Assembly: GCA_016946835.1 (NCBI GenBank)
Contig: JACVTC010000093.1
Coordinates: 167,501 to 231,500 of the forward strand
Direction of reading: 5' to 3'
Source of the DNA: Neocallimastix lanati (nom. inval.)
Lineage: Eukaryota > Neocallimastigomycota > Neocallimastigomycetes > Neocallimastigales > Neocallimastigaceae
Length of the DNA: 64,000 nucleotides
A program made the translations under genes and the position numbers. A model generated the notes under the pieces. The model ran no database searches. It worked only from the letters and a program-made list of their open reading frames with translations, and was not told the DNA's origin. Positions within the stretch are counted from its first letter, which is position 1; every line of letters starts with the position of its first letter. Positions 53,703-64,000 of the stretch are shown one piece after another.

Positions 53703-54960
53703 AATAAATAGTTAAATTTTAAATTAAAATATTGTATTTTATAAAATTATATAATAATATTATTATTTATATAAAATTATTTCTATTTATATTTCAGAGT
53801 ATTAAAAAGAAATTTCATTTTTATTTTAATAATAATATATTTAATATATATGTATTTAATATTATGAATTTTAATAAAAGAAAAATTAAATTTTAGTTTT
53901 TTTTTTTTTTTTTTTTTTTTTTCAATATATCAATATTAAAAAATTAAAAATATCAAAAAAAGGAGGTTATATATATTTACTATATTTATAAATAATTACA
54001 TATTCTATTTTTATTAAAAAACATTTCATGTTTATTATAGTTCAAAAGAAGCATTTTTTAAATTTAATCCATGCTTTAAGTTTTTAAAATTAGTTATATA
54101 TTATATATATTATAAATTATATGCTAATTCAATCAAAATTTACCTAAAAAGCCTAAAAGTTTTAAGCTTGACAATATATAAATGGATAATTTTTTTTTCT
54201 AATGTAATAATTTTTCCTCTATTAGAAATTTGATTATATAAAATTTATCCTTATTATTTTTAGCAATTGAACTTTTTTTTTTTTTTTTTTTTCTACTATT
54301 TAAACATTCTTTTAAATATTAATTTTTTGAGTACTAAATAGTTTATAAAATATAATAAATAATAAAATATTAATTTATTTTTTTTTCCTCAATATTAAAA
54401 GTCTAATTTAAATAATAATATTAATATGTAAAATATATATAGTTTAAATCACTAGCATTATTTTTTTTTCTAAAAATAAATTACTTTTTTATTTATTATA
54501 ATAAAATTTTTTTAAATTACAAAATTTTATAAATTGTTATATTAACTTATCTATTATTATCTCATATGAATAAAAAAAAAATTATGTAAAATATATATAT
54601 ATATATTATGGATATGATTTTAAAAATTTTTATTAACTTTTTATCTTTATAATTTTTAAAAAACTATAAAAAAAAAAAAAAAAAAAAAAAAATATATATA
54701 AAAATGGGTTATGTGTAAGGACATATTTTTTTTGAATATAATGTATGATACTAAATTTAGTAATTTATACAAGTCCAAAAGTTTTTATAACTATTATTTT
54801 TTCATCAATGAAAATATTCTTTAATTGCTTTTTTTAGGTAAAATATATATATTTTATATAATATGAAAAAAAAAAATAAAAAATAAAAAATAAAAAATAA
54901 AAATAATCATAAATATTAATTAATAGAGCAATAAAAAAATAATTATAATATAAATATATC
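53627..54960. other. Intergenic AT-rich DNA
   Basis: There is no gene I can support. A patch at 54040-54200 has an acceptor-like TTATAG followed by a short open stretch (SKEAFFKFNPCFKFLKL), which could be an old exon remnant. The rest is homopolymer and AT sequence. Confidence 0.5.
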
Positions 54961-56460
54961 TTTATTAATAATTCTTTTGATTAAAATATATGCATATAAA
55001 GATGTGTTAAATATTTTAATAAATGAATTAGAGCTGATAAATGACCATCCAGAAGAACGGAAAGAAAAATATCATACTTTTGTAGGTGATTATTATAAAG
55101 AATTAAGTAAATGTAATCGTCATCTTAAAAAAAAAAATGAAATTGCTTTTGAATTTTATGAATATGATGATATATTAAGAAAGAAAGATTTTTATTTAAT
55201 GATGTATGCTTTAACAGAAAAAGATTTGTATTAGTATCGTTCTGTATATAATAAAAACATAGTAAACTTATCTGATTATGTTAGAAAAAGATATATCAAT
55301 TATCATAATTAAATTGTATTAAAGATGGTTTAAATTAAATGGTCTTCTCTTCAAATTGATTTTGATGTATTGTAATACCGTAATCAAGATAAATCAATCG
55401 AATCAATAACATAAAAAATTCTACATGGGATGATATTTTAAAATATGTTAAAAAATAATTTTAAAGATTCTTCAGAAACTTCATTTCCATTGAAAATATC
55501 ACTAAACAAAACACTACATAACTTTTTTAAATTTATTTGTTGAATATACTATTTATTATCATAATTTATTAAAAGAAGACAATTCAAAATTATATGAAGT
55601 ATTATATAAAGGTGATAAAGCAACAAAATTGTATAATTTTTTTAATGATTTTGTTATGACCTATTCAGAAAAAAAAAAGAATCAACTTTTAACTATTTTT
55701 AAAATAATATTAATGGTGGTATGCATTATTTACAGAATTATTATGTTATGTTATAATAGTTATTTCTATATTCCTTATGGAAGTAATTTAGAAACTCATT
55801 TTTCTCTGAGTAGTAAAGATAAATTTGACTTGAATATGAATATTTATGAGACATACTTTTATATTGTTTCGTTCATTTCATTACATTTCTTTCATATATA
55901 ATAGTTTATATAACACATAGCAATTCATTACATAGCATTCATTCAATACATTTGTTGGTTGCACGGAACTCACTTCATTCGTTTAAGTGTTTTTCTTTTT
56001 TTTTTTTTTTTTTTTTTTTTTTCTACTAAATAAATAATATAAAGGTTTATTGTCCCAAGTATTCCAAATTTTGAAAGTTGGAAATTCATCAAAACAACTT
56101 GGTATTACCTGTTATATTATTATTATTTTTATATTAAATATTGAAGACTAAATTGGTAAAGAATTACAGAATTACTCTATTTGTCACAGGAACATTACCA
56201 ATATTTTATCATCTTTAAATTTATGAGAGTTAAACCAATGACATCAACATGAAAATGAATAATCGTCAACTGATGACATTAAAATGATAACAAATAATGA
56301 TCAACCAATAAAATCAAGGTGAAAATGAAAATCAAACTCAAATTGATATTAAATATAAATCATTGGATGAAATCATATTAAAATAATAATAATAACAAAT
56401 CTGTAATAAAAAAATTAATATCAAATTCATTATTAACATTATTAAAATTGTTACTCAAAA
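54960..56460 (+). pseudogene. Broken, unrecognised coding remnant
   Basis: Coding-like text continues for about 1.5 kb on the plus strand but is cut by stops and frameshifts. 54983-55234 contains AYKDVLNILINELELINDHP, then HTFVGDYYKELSKCNRHL, and has no ATG at its start. It runs through a stop into NIVNLSDYVRKRYINYHN. 55560-55900 contains YNFFNDFVMTYSEKKKNQLL and THFSLSSKDKFDLNMNIYE. 56040-56110 contains LLSQVFQILKVGNSSKQLG. 56220-56400 is an Asn/Asp-rich tail with stops. Composition is helical, Lys/Tyr-rich and cytoplasmic-looking. I do not recognise the family. Independent decay of several pieces argues for a pseudogene rather than a spliced gene. Confidence 0.5.
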
Positions 56461-56768
56461 TTGATTAATTGAATTGAAATAAAGTTTTAAAGTTTTAAAA
56501 ATTTTTTCAAAATAAATAAATTTTTTTTCTTTTAAAAAAAAATTTATTCTAATTTATTAATTTATCAAAAAGTAACAAAAAAAATAAAAAAAAAAAAAAG
56601 AAAAAAAAATAATAAAAAATAAAATTAACAAATTAAAATATTTTTTATGGATAATATCTTTTTAATATATTATATTTAAATTGATTTTATTTTAGTACAG
56701 TTTAAATATAATCAAATTTAATATTGATTAAATAATAAAAAAAAAATTTAAATAAATATAAAAAATTG

Positions 56769-56800
<32 letters not shown>

Positions 56801-57140
56801 TTTTTGAATTAAATATAAAATAATAAAAAGATTTTTAACTATTTTATTTTCGTTAGAATCTTCTTTTTTTCTTTTTAAGGTTTAATTTAAATATTTTAAT
56901 GATTTTAAATAAAATAAAAATAAAAAAAAGAAATACTTCAACCAATGACATTTCTTATCAATAAATGTTAGAAAATTTTATTTAATAAAAAAAAATTTTT
57001 TTTATTCTTAAATTTTTCTTTTTTATTAAATGATAAACAATGTTTTTTCTTTTTTTTTGATGAATCAAAATTACTATATTAAACATTATAATAAAAAAAA
57101 AAAAATAATTATGTTTTTGTTTCGTTTTTTTTTTTTCTGT

Positions 57141-57176
<36 letters not shown>

Positions 57177-58124
57177 GGGAGACAGGACATAATTTTGGAA
57201 ATAAATATAATTATATTAAATATATTTATTATATAAATATAATTATTAATTATTTTTCTTATAAATGGCTCATCCAAATAAAATTAATAAAATAAAATAA
57301 AATAAAAATAAGTAATAATAAAATAAAATAAAACAAATAATAATAATTTTTAGTTTTATAATTACCTACTATTTATATTTAGGAAAAATTTTCTTAACAT
57401 ATATAAAATAAATATTATCAATAAATAATATTAATTTCTTTTTTATTATTATTAATATTATTATTATTATTATTATTATCACTACTTTTATATGCATGTA
57501 CTACATAATAATCAACAATAATTATTTAAAAAAAAAAGAAAAAAAAATTAATAATAATAATTAAAGTTTAATATTATTTTTTTTTATTTTTTTTGTAACA
57601 ATTATTGATTCATAATATAATAAATAATTAAAAAATAATTTAAACATTTTTATGTATTTAATTATTAATTTTATATCAATTGAATTTATCCTAATTAAAA
57701 AATTAACAAAAAATATAAATATATAATAAATTATCCAAAAAATTGAGTTAAAAAAATAAAAAAAATAAAAATAAAAAAATAAAAAAAAATTTTTTTTATA
57801 ATATAAAAATTAAAAAATAAAAAAATTATTAATAATAAAAAAAATTTTTTTTATTAATAAAGAAAAATATACTATAAATAAATAATTAATAATATTATAT
57901 TAAAATTTAGGTAACTATTTTATTGATATTTAATAAATATACTATTATTATTAATATAAATTATTAAATTTTAATTGTTATATATTTTTTTTTTTTTTTA
58001 CATTAAACATATAATTATTTAATTTTTATTTTTTAAATATTTTTTTTTTTTACACTAATCGAATTCTCTTATTAATCGAATTTTTTATCATTTTTTTTAA
58101 TAAGGTAAATAACAATTGTTAAAA
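56461..58124. other. Intergenic AT-rich DNA, 5' flank of the CBM1 repeat gene
   Basis: There is no gene. It contains poly-A/poly-T runs (for example 56769-56798 and 57140-57173) and a TTA run near 57458-57478. The segment just before 58125 contains two copies of an (A/T)ATCGAATT(C/T)-type word at about 58057 and 58076, and ends in GTTAAAA directly before the ATG. A distinct promoter element cannot be picked. Confidence 0.55.
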
Positions 58125-61100
58125 ATGAAAATAAACACTGGTGTTTTATTTTTATTATTAGGTTTTAATAGTTTTACATATTCATATCCTTCAATAAATA
58201 CTCTTACAACTTCTCTTCCAGAAAAGGAAGATGATTCCTCATGTTTTGTTTTAGCAATGGTAACTGAAAGACAAAGAGAATGTAATAAACTTGGTGGTTA
58301 TTTCCATGATGAGGCATTCCTTATGAAAGAAACTCAAAAATGCAAGACTTTCGCTACTTGTCTCCTTCCTGCTACTGATGAAGATATTGAAAAGAAGAGT
58401 CAATGTGTTGAAGTTGATGATGGTTTCTCCAAAGGAAAGATTTATTGTTCAGTTTTATTTGATGATGTCACTTCTCAAGGAGAAAATGAATCTTTCCTTG
58501 AATATGCTCAAAGAATTGATAGTTTCTATGAAGTTCTTGATCTTAAACCAGTCAATACTTCTGAAATAGAATCTCCAGAAACTGGAATCCCAAGTCTTCC
58601 AGAAAAGGAAGATAGTTCATCATGTGGTATTTCAGCAATGGTAACTGAAAGACAAAAAGAATGTAATAAACTTGGTGGTTATTTCCATGATGAAGCTTTC
58701 CTTATGAAAGAAACTCAAAAATGCAAGACTTTCGCTACTTGTTTCCTTCCTGCTACCGCTGAAGATATTGAAAAGAAGAGTCAATGTGTTGAAGTTGATG
58801 ATGGTTATTCCAAAGAAAAAATTTATTGTTCAGTTTTATTTGATGATGTCACTTCTCAAGGAGAAAATGAATCTTTCCTTGAATATGCTCAAAGAATTGA
58901 TAGTTTCTATGAAGTTCTTCATCTTAAACCAGTCAATACTTCTGAAATAGAATCTCCAGAAACTGAAATCCCAAGTCTTCCAGAAAAGGAAGATCGTTCA
59001 TCATGTGGTATTTCAGCAATGGTAACTGAAAGACAAAAAGAATGTAATAAACTTGGTGGTTATTTCCATGATGAAGCTTTCCTTATGAAAGAAACTCAAA
59101 AATGCAAGACTTTCGCTACTTGTCTCCTTCCTGCTACCGCTGAAGATATTGAAAAGAAGAGTCAATGTGTTGAAGTTGATGATGGTTTCTCCAAAGGAAA
59201 AATTTATTGTTCAGTTTTATTTGATGATGTCACTTCTCAAGGAGAAAATGAATCTTTCCTTGAATATGCTCAAAGAATTGATAGTTTCTATGAAGTTCTT
59301 GATCTTAAACCAGTCAATGCTTCTGAAATAGAATCTCCAGAAACTGGAATCCCAAGTCTTCCAGAAAAGGAAGATCGTTCATCATGTGGTATTTCAGCAA
59401 TGGTAACTGAAAGACAAAAAGAATGTAATAAACTTGGTGGTTATTTCCATGATGAAGCTTTCCTTATGAAAGAAACTCAAAAATGCGAGACTTTCGCTAC
59501 TTGTCTCCTTCCTGCTACCGCTGAAGATATTGAAAAGAAGAGTCAATGTGTTGAAGTTGATGATGGTTATTCCAAAGGAAAAATTTATTGTTCAGTTTTA
59601 TTTGATGATGTCACTTCTCAAGGAGAAAATGAATCTTTCCTTGAATATGCTCAAAGAATTGATAGTTTCTATGAAGTTCTTGATCTTAAACCAGTCAATG
59701 CTTCTGAAATAGAATCTCCAGAAACTGGAATCCCAAGTCTTCCAGAAAAGGAAGATCGTTCATCATGTGGTATTTCAGCAATGGTAACTGAAAGACAAAA
59801 AGAATGTAATAAACTTGGTGGTTATTTCCATGATGAAGCTTTCCTTATGAAAGAAACTCAAAAATGCAAGACTTTCGCTACTTGTTTCCTTCCTGCTACT
59901 GATGAAGATATTGAAAAGAAGAGTCAATGTGTTGAAGTTGATGATGGTTATTCCAAAGGAAAAATTTATTGTTCAGTTTTATTTGATGATGTCACTTCTC
60001 AAGGAGAAAATGAATCTTTCCTTGAATATGCTCAAAGAATTGATAGTTTCTATGAAGTTCTTGATCTTAAACCAGTCAATGCTTCTGAAATAGAATCTCC
60101 AGAAACTGGAATCCCAAGTCTTCCAGAAAAGGAAGATCGTTCATCATGTGGTATTTCAGCAATGGTAACTGAAAGACAAAAAGAATGTAATAAACTTGGT
60201 GGTTATTTCCATGATGAAGCTTTCCTTATGAAAGAAACTCAAAAATGCAAGACTTTCGCTACTTGTCTCCTTCCTGCTACCGCTGAAGATATTGAAAAGA
60301 AGAGTCAATGTGTTGAAGTTGATGATGGTTATTCCAAAGGAAAAATTTATTGTTCAGTTTTATTTGATGATGTCACTTCTCAAGGAGAAAATGAATCTTT
60401 CCTTGAATATGCTCAAAGAATTGATAGTTTCTATGAAGTTCTTGATCTTAAACCAGTCAATGCTTCTGAAATAGAATCTCCAGAAACTGGAATCCCAAGT
60501 CTTCCAGAAAAGGAAGATCGTTCATCATGTGGTATTTCAGCAATGGTAACTGAAAGACAAAAAGAATGTAATAAACTTGGTGGTTATTTCCATGATGAAG
60601 CTTTCCTTATGAAAGAAACTCAAAAATGCAAGACTTTCGCTACTTGTTTCCTTCCTGCTACTGATGAAGATATTGAAAAGAAGAGTCAATGTGTTGAAGT
60701 TGATGATGGTTATTCCAAAGGAAAAATTTATTGTTCAGTTTTATTTGATGATGTCACTTCTCAAGGAGAAAATGAATCTTTCCTTGAATATGCTCAAAGA
60801 ATTGATAGTTTCTATGAAGTTCTTGATCTTAAACCAGTCAATGCTTCTGAAATAGAATCTCCAGAAACTGGAATCCCAAGTCTTCCAGAAAAGGAAGATC
60901 GTTCATCATGTGGTATTTCAGCAATGGTAACTGAAAGACAAAAAGAATGTAATAAACTTGGTGGTTATTTCCATGATGAGGCATTCCTTATGAAAGAAAC
61001 TCAAAAATGCAAGACTTTCGCTACTTGTTTCCTTCCTGCTACTGATGAAGATATTGAAAAGAAGAGTCAATGTGTTGAAGTTGATGATGGTTTTTCCAAA

Positions 61101-61892
61101 GGAAAAATTTATTGTTCAGTTTTATTTGATGATGTCACTTCTCAAGGAGAAAATGAATCTTTCCTTGAATATGCTCAAAGAATTGATAGTTTCTATGAAG
61201 TTCTTGATCTTAAACCAGTCAATACTTCTGAAATAGAATCTCCAGAAACTGGAATCCCAAGTCTTCCAGAAAAGGAAGATCGTTCATCATGTGGTATTTC
61301 AGCAATGGTAACTGAAAGACAAAAAGAATGTAATAAACTTGGTGGTTATTTCCATGATGAAGCTTTCCTTATGAAAGAAACTCAAAAATGCAAGACTTTC
61401 GCTACTTGTCTCCTTCCTGCTACCGCTGAAGATATTGAAAAGAAGAGTCAATGTGTTGAAGTTGATGATGGTTTTTCCAAAGGAAAAATTTATTGTTCAG
61501 TTTTATTTGATGATGTCACTTCTCAAGGAGAAAATGAATCTTTCCTTGAATATGCTCAAAGAATTGATAGTTTCTATGAAGTTCTTGATCTTAAACCAGT
61601 CAATGCTTCTAAGTTAGAATCTCCAGAAACTAAAACTACTAAAACAATTCCAAGTAGCACTAAGTCTCTTCCAACAATTAATAATGTAACAGACGAGCCT
61701 TTAGTTAAACCAGAAGAAACTAATACCCCAAACCTTCCAGAAAAGGAAGATAACTCTGTAGTTGATGATCGTCAATGTGCTGGTAAATGGGCTCAATGCG
61801 GTGGTAAAATGTTTAATGGACCAACTTGTTGTAAATCAGGATTCACTTGTCATAAATTTAACGAGTATTTCTCTCAATGTATAAATTTTTAA
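58125..61892 (+). CDS. Secreted nine-repeat six-cysteine protein with C-terminal CBM1
   Basis: Single-exon gene of 1255 codons, started at the ATG at 58125 (AAAA context). Residues 1-20 are a signal peptide (GVLFLLLGFNSFTYS). From residue 31 come nine tandem repeats of exactly 127 residues (381 nt), with unit starts at 58215 + n x 381 and the ninth at 61263. Each unit has a short LPEKED linker, then a domain with six cysteines (SSCGISAM, KECNKLGGYF, QKCKTFATC, KSQCVEVDD, KIYCSVLF). It ends with SFLEYAQRIDSFYEVL and a Thr/Ser/Pro linker. Each unit has N-glycosylation sequons (NES; NTS or NAS). A Thr/Lys-rich linker follows unit 9. The last about 40 residues are a fungal cellulose-binding module, CBM1 (CAGKWAQCGG, CCKSGFTCHKF, NEYFSQC). 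Even spacing of cysteines suggests three disulfides per repeat. I do not recognise the repeat family. Architecture suggests an extracellular, cellulose-anchored multivalent protein; no catalytic motif or dockerin is visible. Confidence 0.93.
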   Translation: MKINTGVLFLLLGFNSFTYSYPSINTLTTSLPEKEDDSSCFVLAMVTERQRECNKLGGYFHDEAFLMKETQKCKTFATCLLPATDEDIEKKSQCVEVDDGFSKGKIYCSVLFDDVTSQGENESFLEYAQRIDSFYEVLDLKPVNTSEIESPETGIPSLPEKEDSSSCGISAMVTERQKECNKLGGYFHDEAFLMKETQKCKTFATCFLPATAEDIEKKSQCVEVDDGYSKEKIYCSVLFDDVTSQGENESFLEYAQRIDSFYEVLHLKPVNTSEIESPETEIPSLPEKEDRSSCGISAMVTERQKECNKLGGYFHDEAFLMKETQKCKTFATCLLPATAEDIEKKSQCVEVDDGFSKGKIYCSVLFDDVTSQGENESFLEYAQRIDSFYEVLDLKPVNASEIESPETGIPSLPEKEDRSSCGISAMVTERQKECNKLGGYFHDEAFLMKETQKCETFATCLLPATAEDIEKKSQCVEVDDGYSKGKIYCSVLFDDVTSQGENESFLEYAQRIDSFYEVLDLKPVNASEIESPETGIPSLPEKEDRSSCGISAMVTERQKECNKLGGYFHDEAFLMKETQKCKTFATCFLPATDEDIEKKSQCVEVDDGYSKGKIYCSVLFDDVTSQGENESFLEYAQRIDSFYEVLDLKPVNASEIESPETGIPSLPEKEDRSSCGISAMVTERQKECNKLGGYFHDEAFLMKETQKCKTFATCLLPATAEDIEKKSQCVEVDDGYSKGKIYCSVLFDDVTSQGENESFLEYAQRIDSFYEVLDLKPVNASEIESPETGIPSLPEKEDRSSCGISAMVTERQKECNKLGGYFHDEAFLMKETQKCKTFATCFLPATDEDIEKKSQCVEVDDGYSKGKIYCSVLFDDVTSQGENESFLEYAQRIDSFYEVLDLKPVNASEIESPETGIPSLPEKEDRSSCGISAMVTERQKECNKLGGYFHDEAFLMKETQKCKTFATCFLPATDEDIEKKSQCVEVDDGFSKGKIYCSVLFDDVTSQGENESFLEYAQRIDSFYEVLDLKPVNTSEIESPETGIPSLPEKEDRSSCGISAMVTERQKECNKLGGYFHDEAFLMKETQKCKTFATCLLPATAEDIEKKSQCVEVDDGFSKGKIYCSVLFDDVTSQGENESFLEYAQRIDSFYEVLDLKPVNASKLESPETKTTKTIPSSTKSLPTINNVTDEPLVKPEETNTPNLPEKEDNSVVDDRQCAGKWAQCGGKMFNGPTCCKSGFTCHKFNEYFSQCINF
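58215..61643 (+). repeat. Nine 381-bp intragenic tandem repeats
   Basis: The units are in perfect phase with no indels, and most differ by only a few bases. Variant sites come in combinations. LLPATAED or FLPATDED (with some LLPATDED and FLPATAED mixes), FSKGK or YSKGK, and NTS or NAS. Units 1 and 8 share the rare DNA variant GATGAGGCATTCC where the others have GATGAAGCTTTCC. Units 5 and 7 are alike at these sites. This is the pattern of unequal exchange or gene conversion. Confidence 0.95.
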
Positions 61893-62040
61893 TATATTAT
61901 AAAAAAAATATTTTTTTTTATTTTAAAAATCAAAAAAAAAAAAAAAAATTAATATATTATAAGTTTTTTTTTTTTTTTTTTTTTTTTAATTTTTTTTAAA
62001 TGTGAAAAATAAAAATTTTTTACACAAATAGAAAGTAGCA

Positions 62041-62089
<49 letters not shown>

Positions 62090-62559
62090 ATAATATATTA
62101 AATATAAGTTGATCAATTAGAATAAGAAATAATCTTATTAAATCAAAATACTATATATGCCTTTTTCAACATTTGTATCCCGGTGATATATAATTATAAA
62201 GGTTTTTATTATATATTTGTTGAAAGATAGTAAATTTTAACTATTGAAACTTTTTATTTTTTAAATCTTAAAAATTAATAAAATATTATAAAGTGCATAT
62301 ATTTGTGAAAATAAATTAAAAAAAAAAAAAAAGTAGTAAATAAAAGTAATAAAAAAAAAAATACGATCAAAACAAAAGGAAATTAAAAATTAAAAATAAA
62401 ATATAAAAAATAAAAATTAAAAAAAATATGAAATAAAAAAAAAAAAAAGATAAAAAAATGGTACAATTTTTTTTAAAATTTTTTTAAGTATTTATTATTA
62501 TTTCTTCATGTATGAATTATTGATGTATAGTATTATAATGTTATATTAATTGATATATA
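61893..62559. other. Intergenic AT-rich DNA
   Basis: This is the 3' UTR and flank of the CBM1 repeat gene, with long T and A runs (about 61965-61987 and 62042-62087). A small patch at 62110-62190 has more GC but no frame. Confidence 0.6.
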
Positions 62560-62645
62560 ATTCAGTTACTGAGTGATTATGTCAACGAAAATAATTTCTC
62601 ATATTGGAATTGAATGAAAAGTATAAAAACGAATGATAAAATAAT
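62560..62645 (+). pseudogene. Ankyrin-repeat fragment
   Basis: The plus strand reads QLLSDYVNENNFSYWN, a stop, then MKSIKTND. This matches the second helix and loop of the ankyrin repeats found elsewhere in the window (compare TQLLND at about 63790). It is one repeat only, with a stop, and is evidently a relic. Confidence 0.55.
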
Positions 62646-62732
62646 GTTTTTATATAATTAGTTTTAATCTAATATTACTATATTACTATTTTTATTTAGT
62701 TAAAAAAAATTAATAAATTCAGTTATTTACAT

Positions 62733-62794
<62 letters not shown>

Positions 62795-62861
62795 ACATAA
62801 ATATCAGTTTTAAATTTATTGTATAATTTGGAAAAGAATAAATAAATAAATAATTTTTTTT

Positions 62862-63024
62862 AATATTTTTTTTTATTTATCCAAGATTTAAAATGTTAGT
62901 AATAGAGGATAAATTAATATATCTACATATATTTATTGAAACTTATTGAAATTTGGTCTTTGATACATTTTAATTTATCCTTTGTTACCAACATTTTAAA
63001 TTTTGGATAAATAAAAGAAATATT
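62862..63024. mobile_element. Foldback MITE-like element, 163 bp
   Basis: Two arms of about 55 bases are inverted copies of each other. The left arm is 62862-62917 and contains ATCCAAGATTTAAAATGTTA. The right arm is 62970-63024 and contains AACATTTTAAATTTTGGAT. Only a few mismatches and one indel separate them, with a loop of about 52 bases that itself repeats TATTGAAA. This is the structure of a miniature inverted-repeat element. No clear target-site duplication can be read because the flanks are simple AT. Confidence 0.75.
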
Positions 63025-63149
63025 GAAAAAAAAAAAAAAAAAAAATAAAATAAAAAAAAAATTTACTTATTTATTCCTTTTCAAAACCATAAAATAAACT
63101 TTGGTATGATCCATATCAAAATAATAAGAATAAAAATAGATAATAATAA

Positions 63150-63214
<65 letters not shown>
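63150..63214. repeat. (AAT)n microsatellite
   Basis: About 21 perfect AAT copies followed by an AAAAT patch. Confidence 0.95.
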
Positions 63215-63216
<2 letters not shown>

Positions 63217-63610
63217 AATAAAATAAAATAAAACTATAATTTTAAAATATAGTATTTTTATATTTATTATGTAATAACTTTTTTTTTCTAGTTATATAAT
63301 TATATTATTTTTAATTATATTTTATTTTATTAAAATTATATAAATTTTATATATATAATTTATTATATATATAATGATTTATACGATTTTTTAAAAATTG
63401 TTTATTATTAATAATTTTATTATTAAATATTTAATATTTATTATTATTTATTATATATTATTATTTATTATATATTATTATTTATTATTTATTGTTTATT
63501 ATTTAATTATTATTATTTATTATTATTTATTATTATTTAAAAATGTAATGGTTGAAAATAATTGTTAAATAAATAAAATTATAATATCTGTTAATAATAA
63601 ATAAATAAAT
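63215..63610. other. AT-rich DNA, no gene seen
   Basis: TATTATTTAT-type simple repeats at about 63420-63540. No frame is supported. Confidence 0.6.
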
Positions 63611-63940
63611 AAAATAATGGAAAAGGAATTAAGAAATGCTAATTTTAGAACAAATTATATTTAAGAAGTGAAATTAAACCTAGAAAATGTCAAATGAAAT
63701 AATATTATTTTGAAATTATGTGAAAATAGTGACGATGGAAGTTATCGACTTTTATTGACTTGTTATAAAAATAATACTGATGTCACACAGTTACTAAATG
63801 ATTAGGCAAGCCAATAAGCATAATATTATTTTGGAATTGAATAAAAAATAAAAAGTTGCTTAATATTACCTATACTATTGGGATGAATTATATTTATATA
63901 ATATTAAACCTTCTATCTTTCAGCTTTAAATAAGTAATGA
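63610..63940 (+). pseudogene. Ankyrin-repeat pseudogene fragment
   Basis: The plus strand reads CENSDDGSYRLLLTCYKNNT then DVTQLLND, followed by stops and shifted text (NITYTIGMNYIYIILNLLSF). D-G-x-x-x-L-L-x-x-C-Y-K-N-N-x-D-x-x-x-L-L is an ankyrin repeat with the Thr-Pro turn lost. Several in-frame stops show that it is decayed. It could continue beyond the window end, but what is visible is not translatable. Confidence 0.6.
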
Positions 63941-64000
63941 TTTAAAACAAATACTTGTAGTAGTATATTTAATAATAATTATTTAAAATTTATATCTTAT

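Noticed and set aside
58378-61617. Row of about 60-codon open frames in another frame of the CBM1 gene
   Set aside because: They recur every 381 bases because the real gene is repetitive. They are out-of-frame shadows.
58125-61892. Fungal dockerin as the C-terminal module
   Set aside because: The cysteine and aromatic pattern (W-x-Q-C-G-G ... N-x-Y-F-S-Q-C) is CBM1. The C-terminal module is not a dockerin.

Overview
This window looks like nuclear DNA of an anaerobic gut fungus (Neocallimastigomycota, for example the Piromyces, Neocallimastix or Anaeromyces group). The intergenic DNA is extremely AT-rich, full of homopolymer runs and AAT, AAAT and AAAAT microsatellites. Genes are small islands of higher GC, introns are short with GT-AG ends, and one secreted protein ends in a fungal-type cellulose-binding module (CBM1). 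The genus is inference; the eukaryotic, fungal character is well supported.

Layout. 1-11000 is a retroelement graveyard. It holds a truncated Ty1/copia pol on the + strand (about 2160-3709), a broken Ty3/gypsy pol on the - strand (about 8460-10990), a pair of about 200 bp LTR-like direct repeats (4521 and 7627) and a tRNA-Met gene (6339-6411, -). At 14070-15008 lies an intact gene for a small secreted Ser/Thr-repeat protein. About 18350-22690 is a satellite array of about 540 bp units. At 23701-27761 (-) I reconstruct a 20-exon gene for a secreted leucine-rich-repeat protein in which each 23-residue repeat is one 69-nt exon. 29640-39100 is mostly decayed coding matter: ankyrin-repeat remnants, unrecognised fragments, and an AAA-ATPase-like/PD-(D/E)XK pseudogene. 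At 41024-42160 is a LURP-one-like (LOR) protein with a glycine-rich tail. At 46393-47521 is a two-exon secreted alpha/beta-hydrolase. 48915-49505 is a compositional island unlike its surroundings. At 51532-53626 is a five-exon MATH-domain gene with a disordered tail. 54960-56460 holds broken coding remnants. At 58125-61892 is the standout gene: nine near-identical 127-residue six-cysteine repeats followed by CBM1. The right end has a foldback element and ankyrin fragments.

How the genes relate. This is a eukaryotic window with independent transcription units, so there is no operon logic. Four of the six intact protein genes encode proteins with a signal peptide: the Ser/Thr-repeat protein, the LRR protein, the esterase-like hydrolase and the CBM1 repeat protein. 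This fits an organism that works on plant cell walls outside the cell. The CBM1 repeat protein has the architecture of a cellulose-anchored multivalent scaffold or binding protein. The repeat family is not one I recognise, and this is the best candidate for an undescribed system here.
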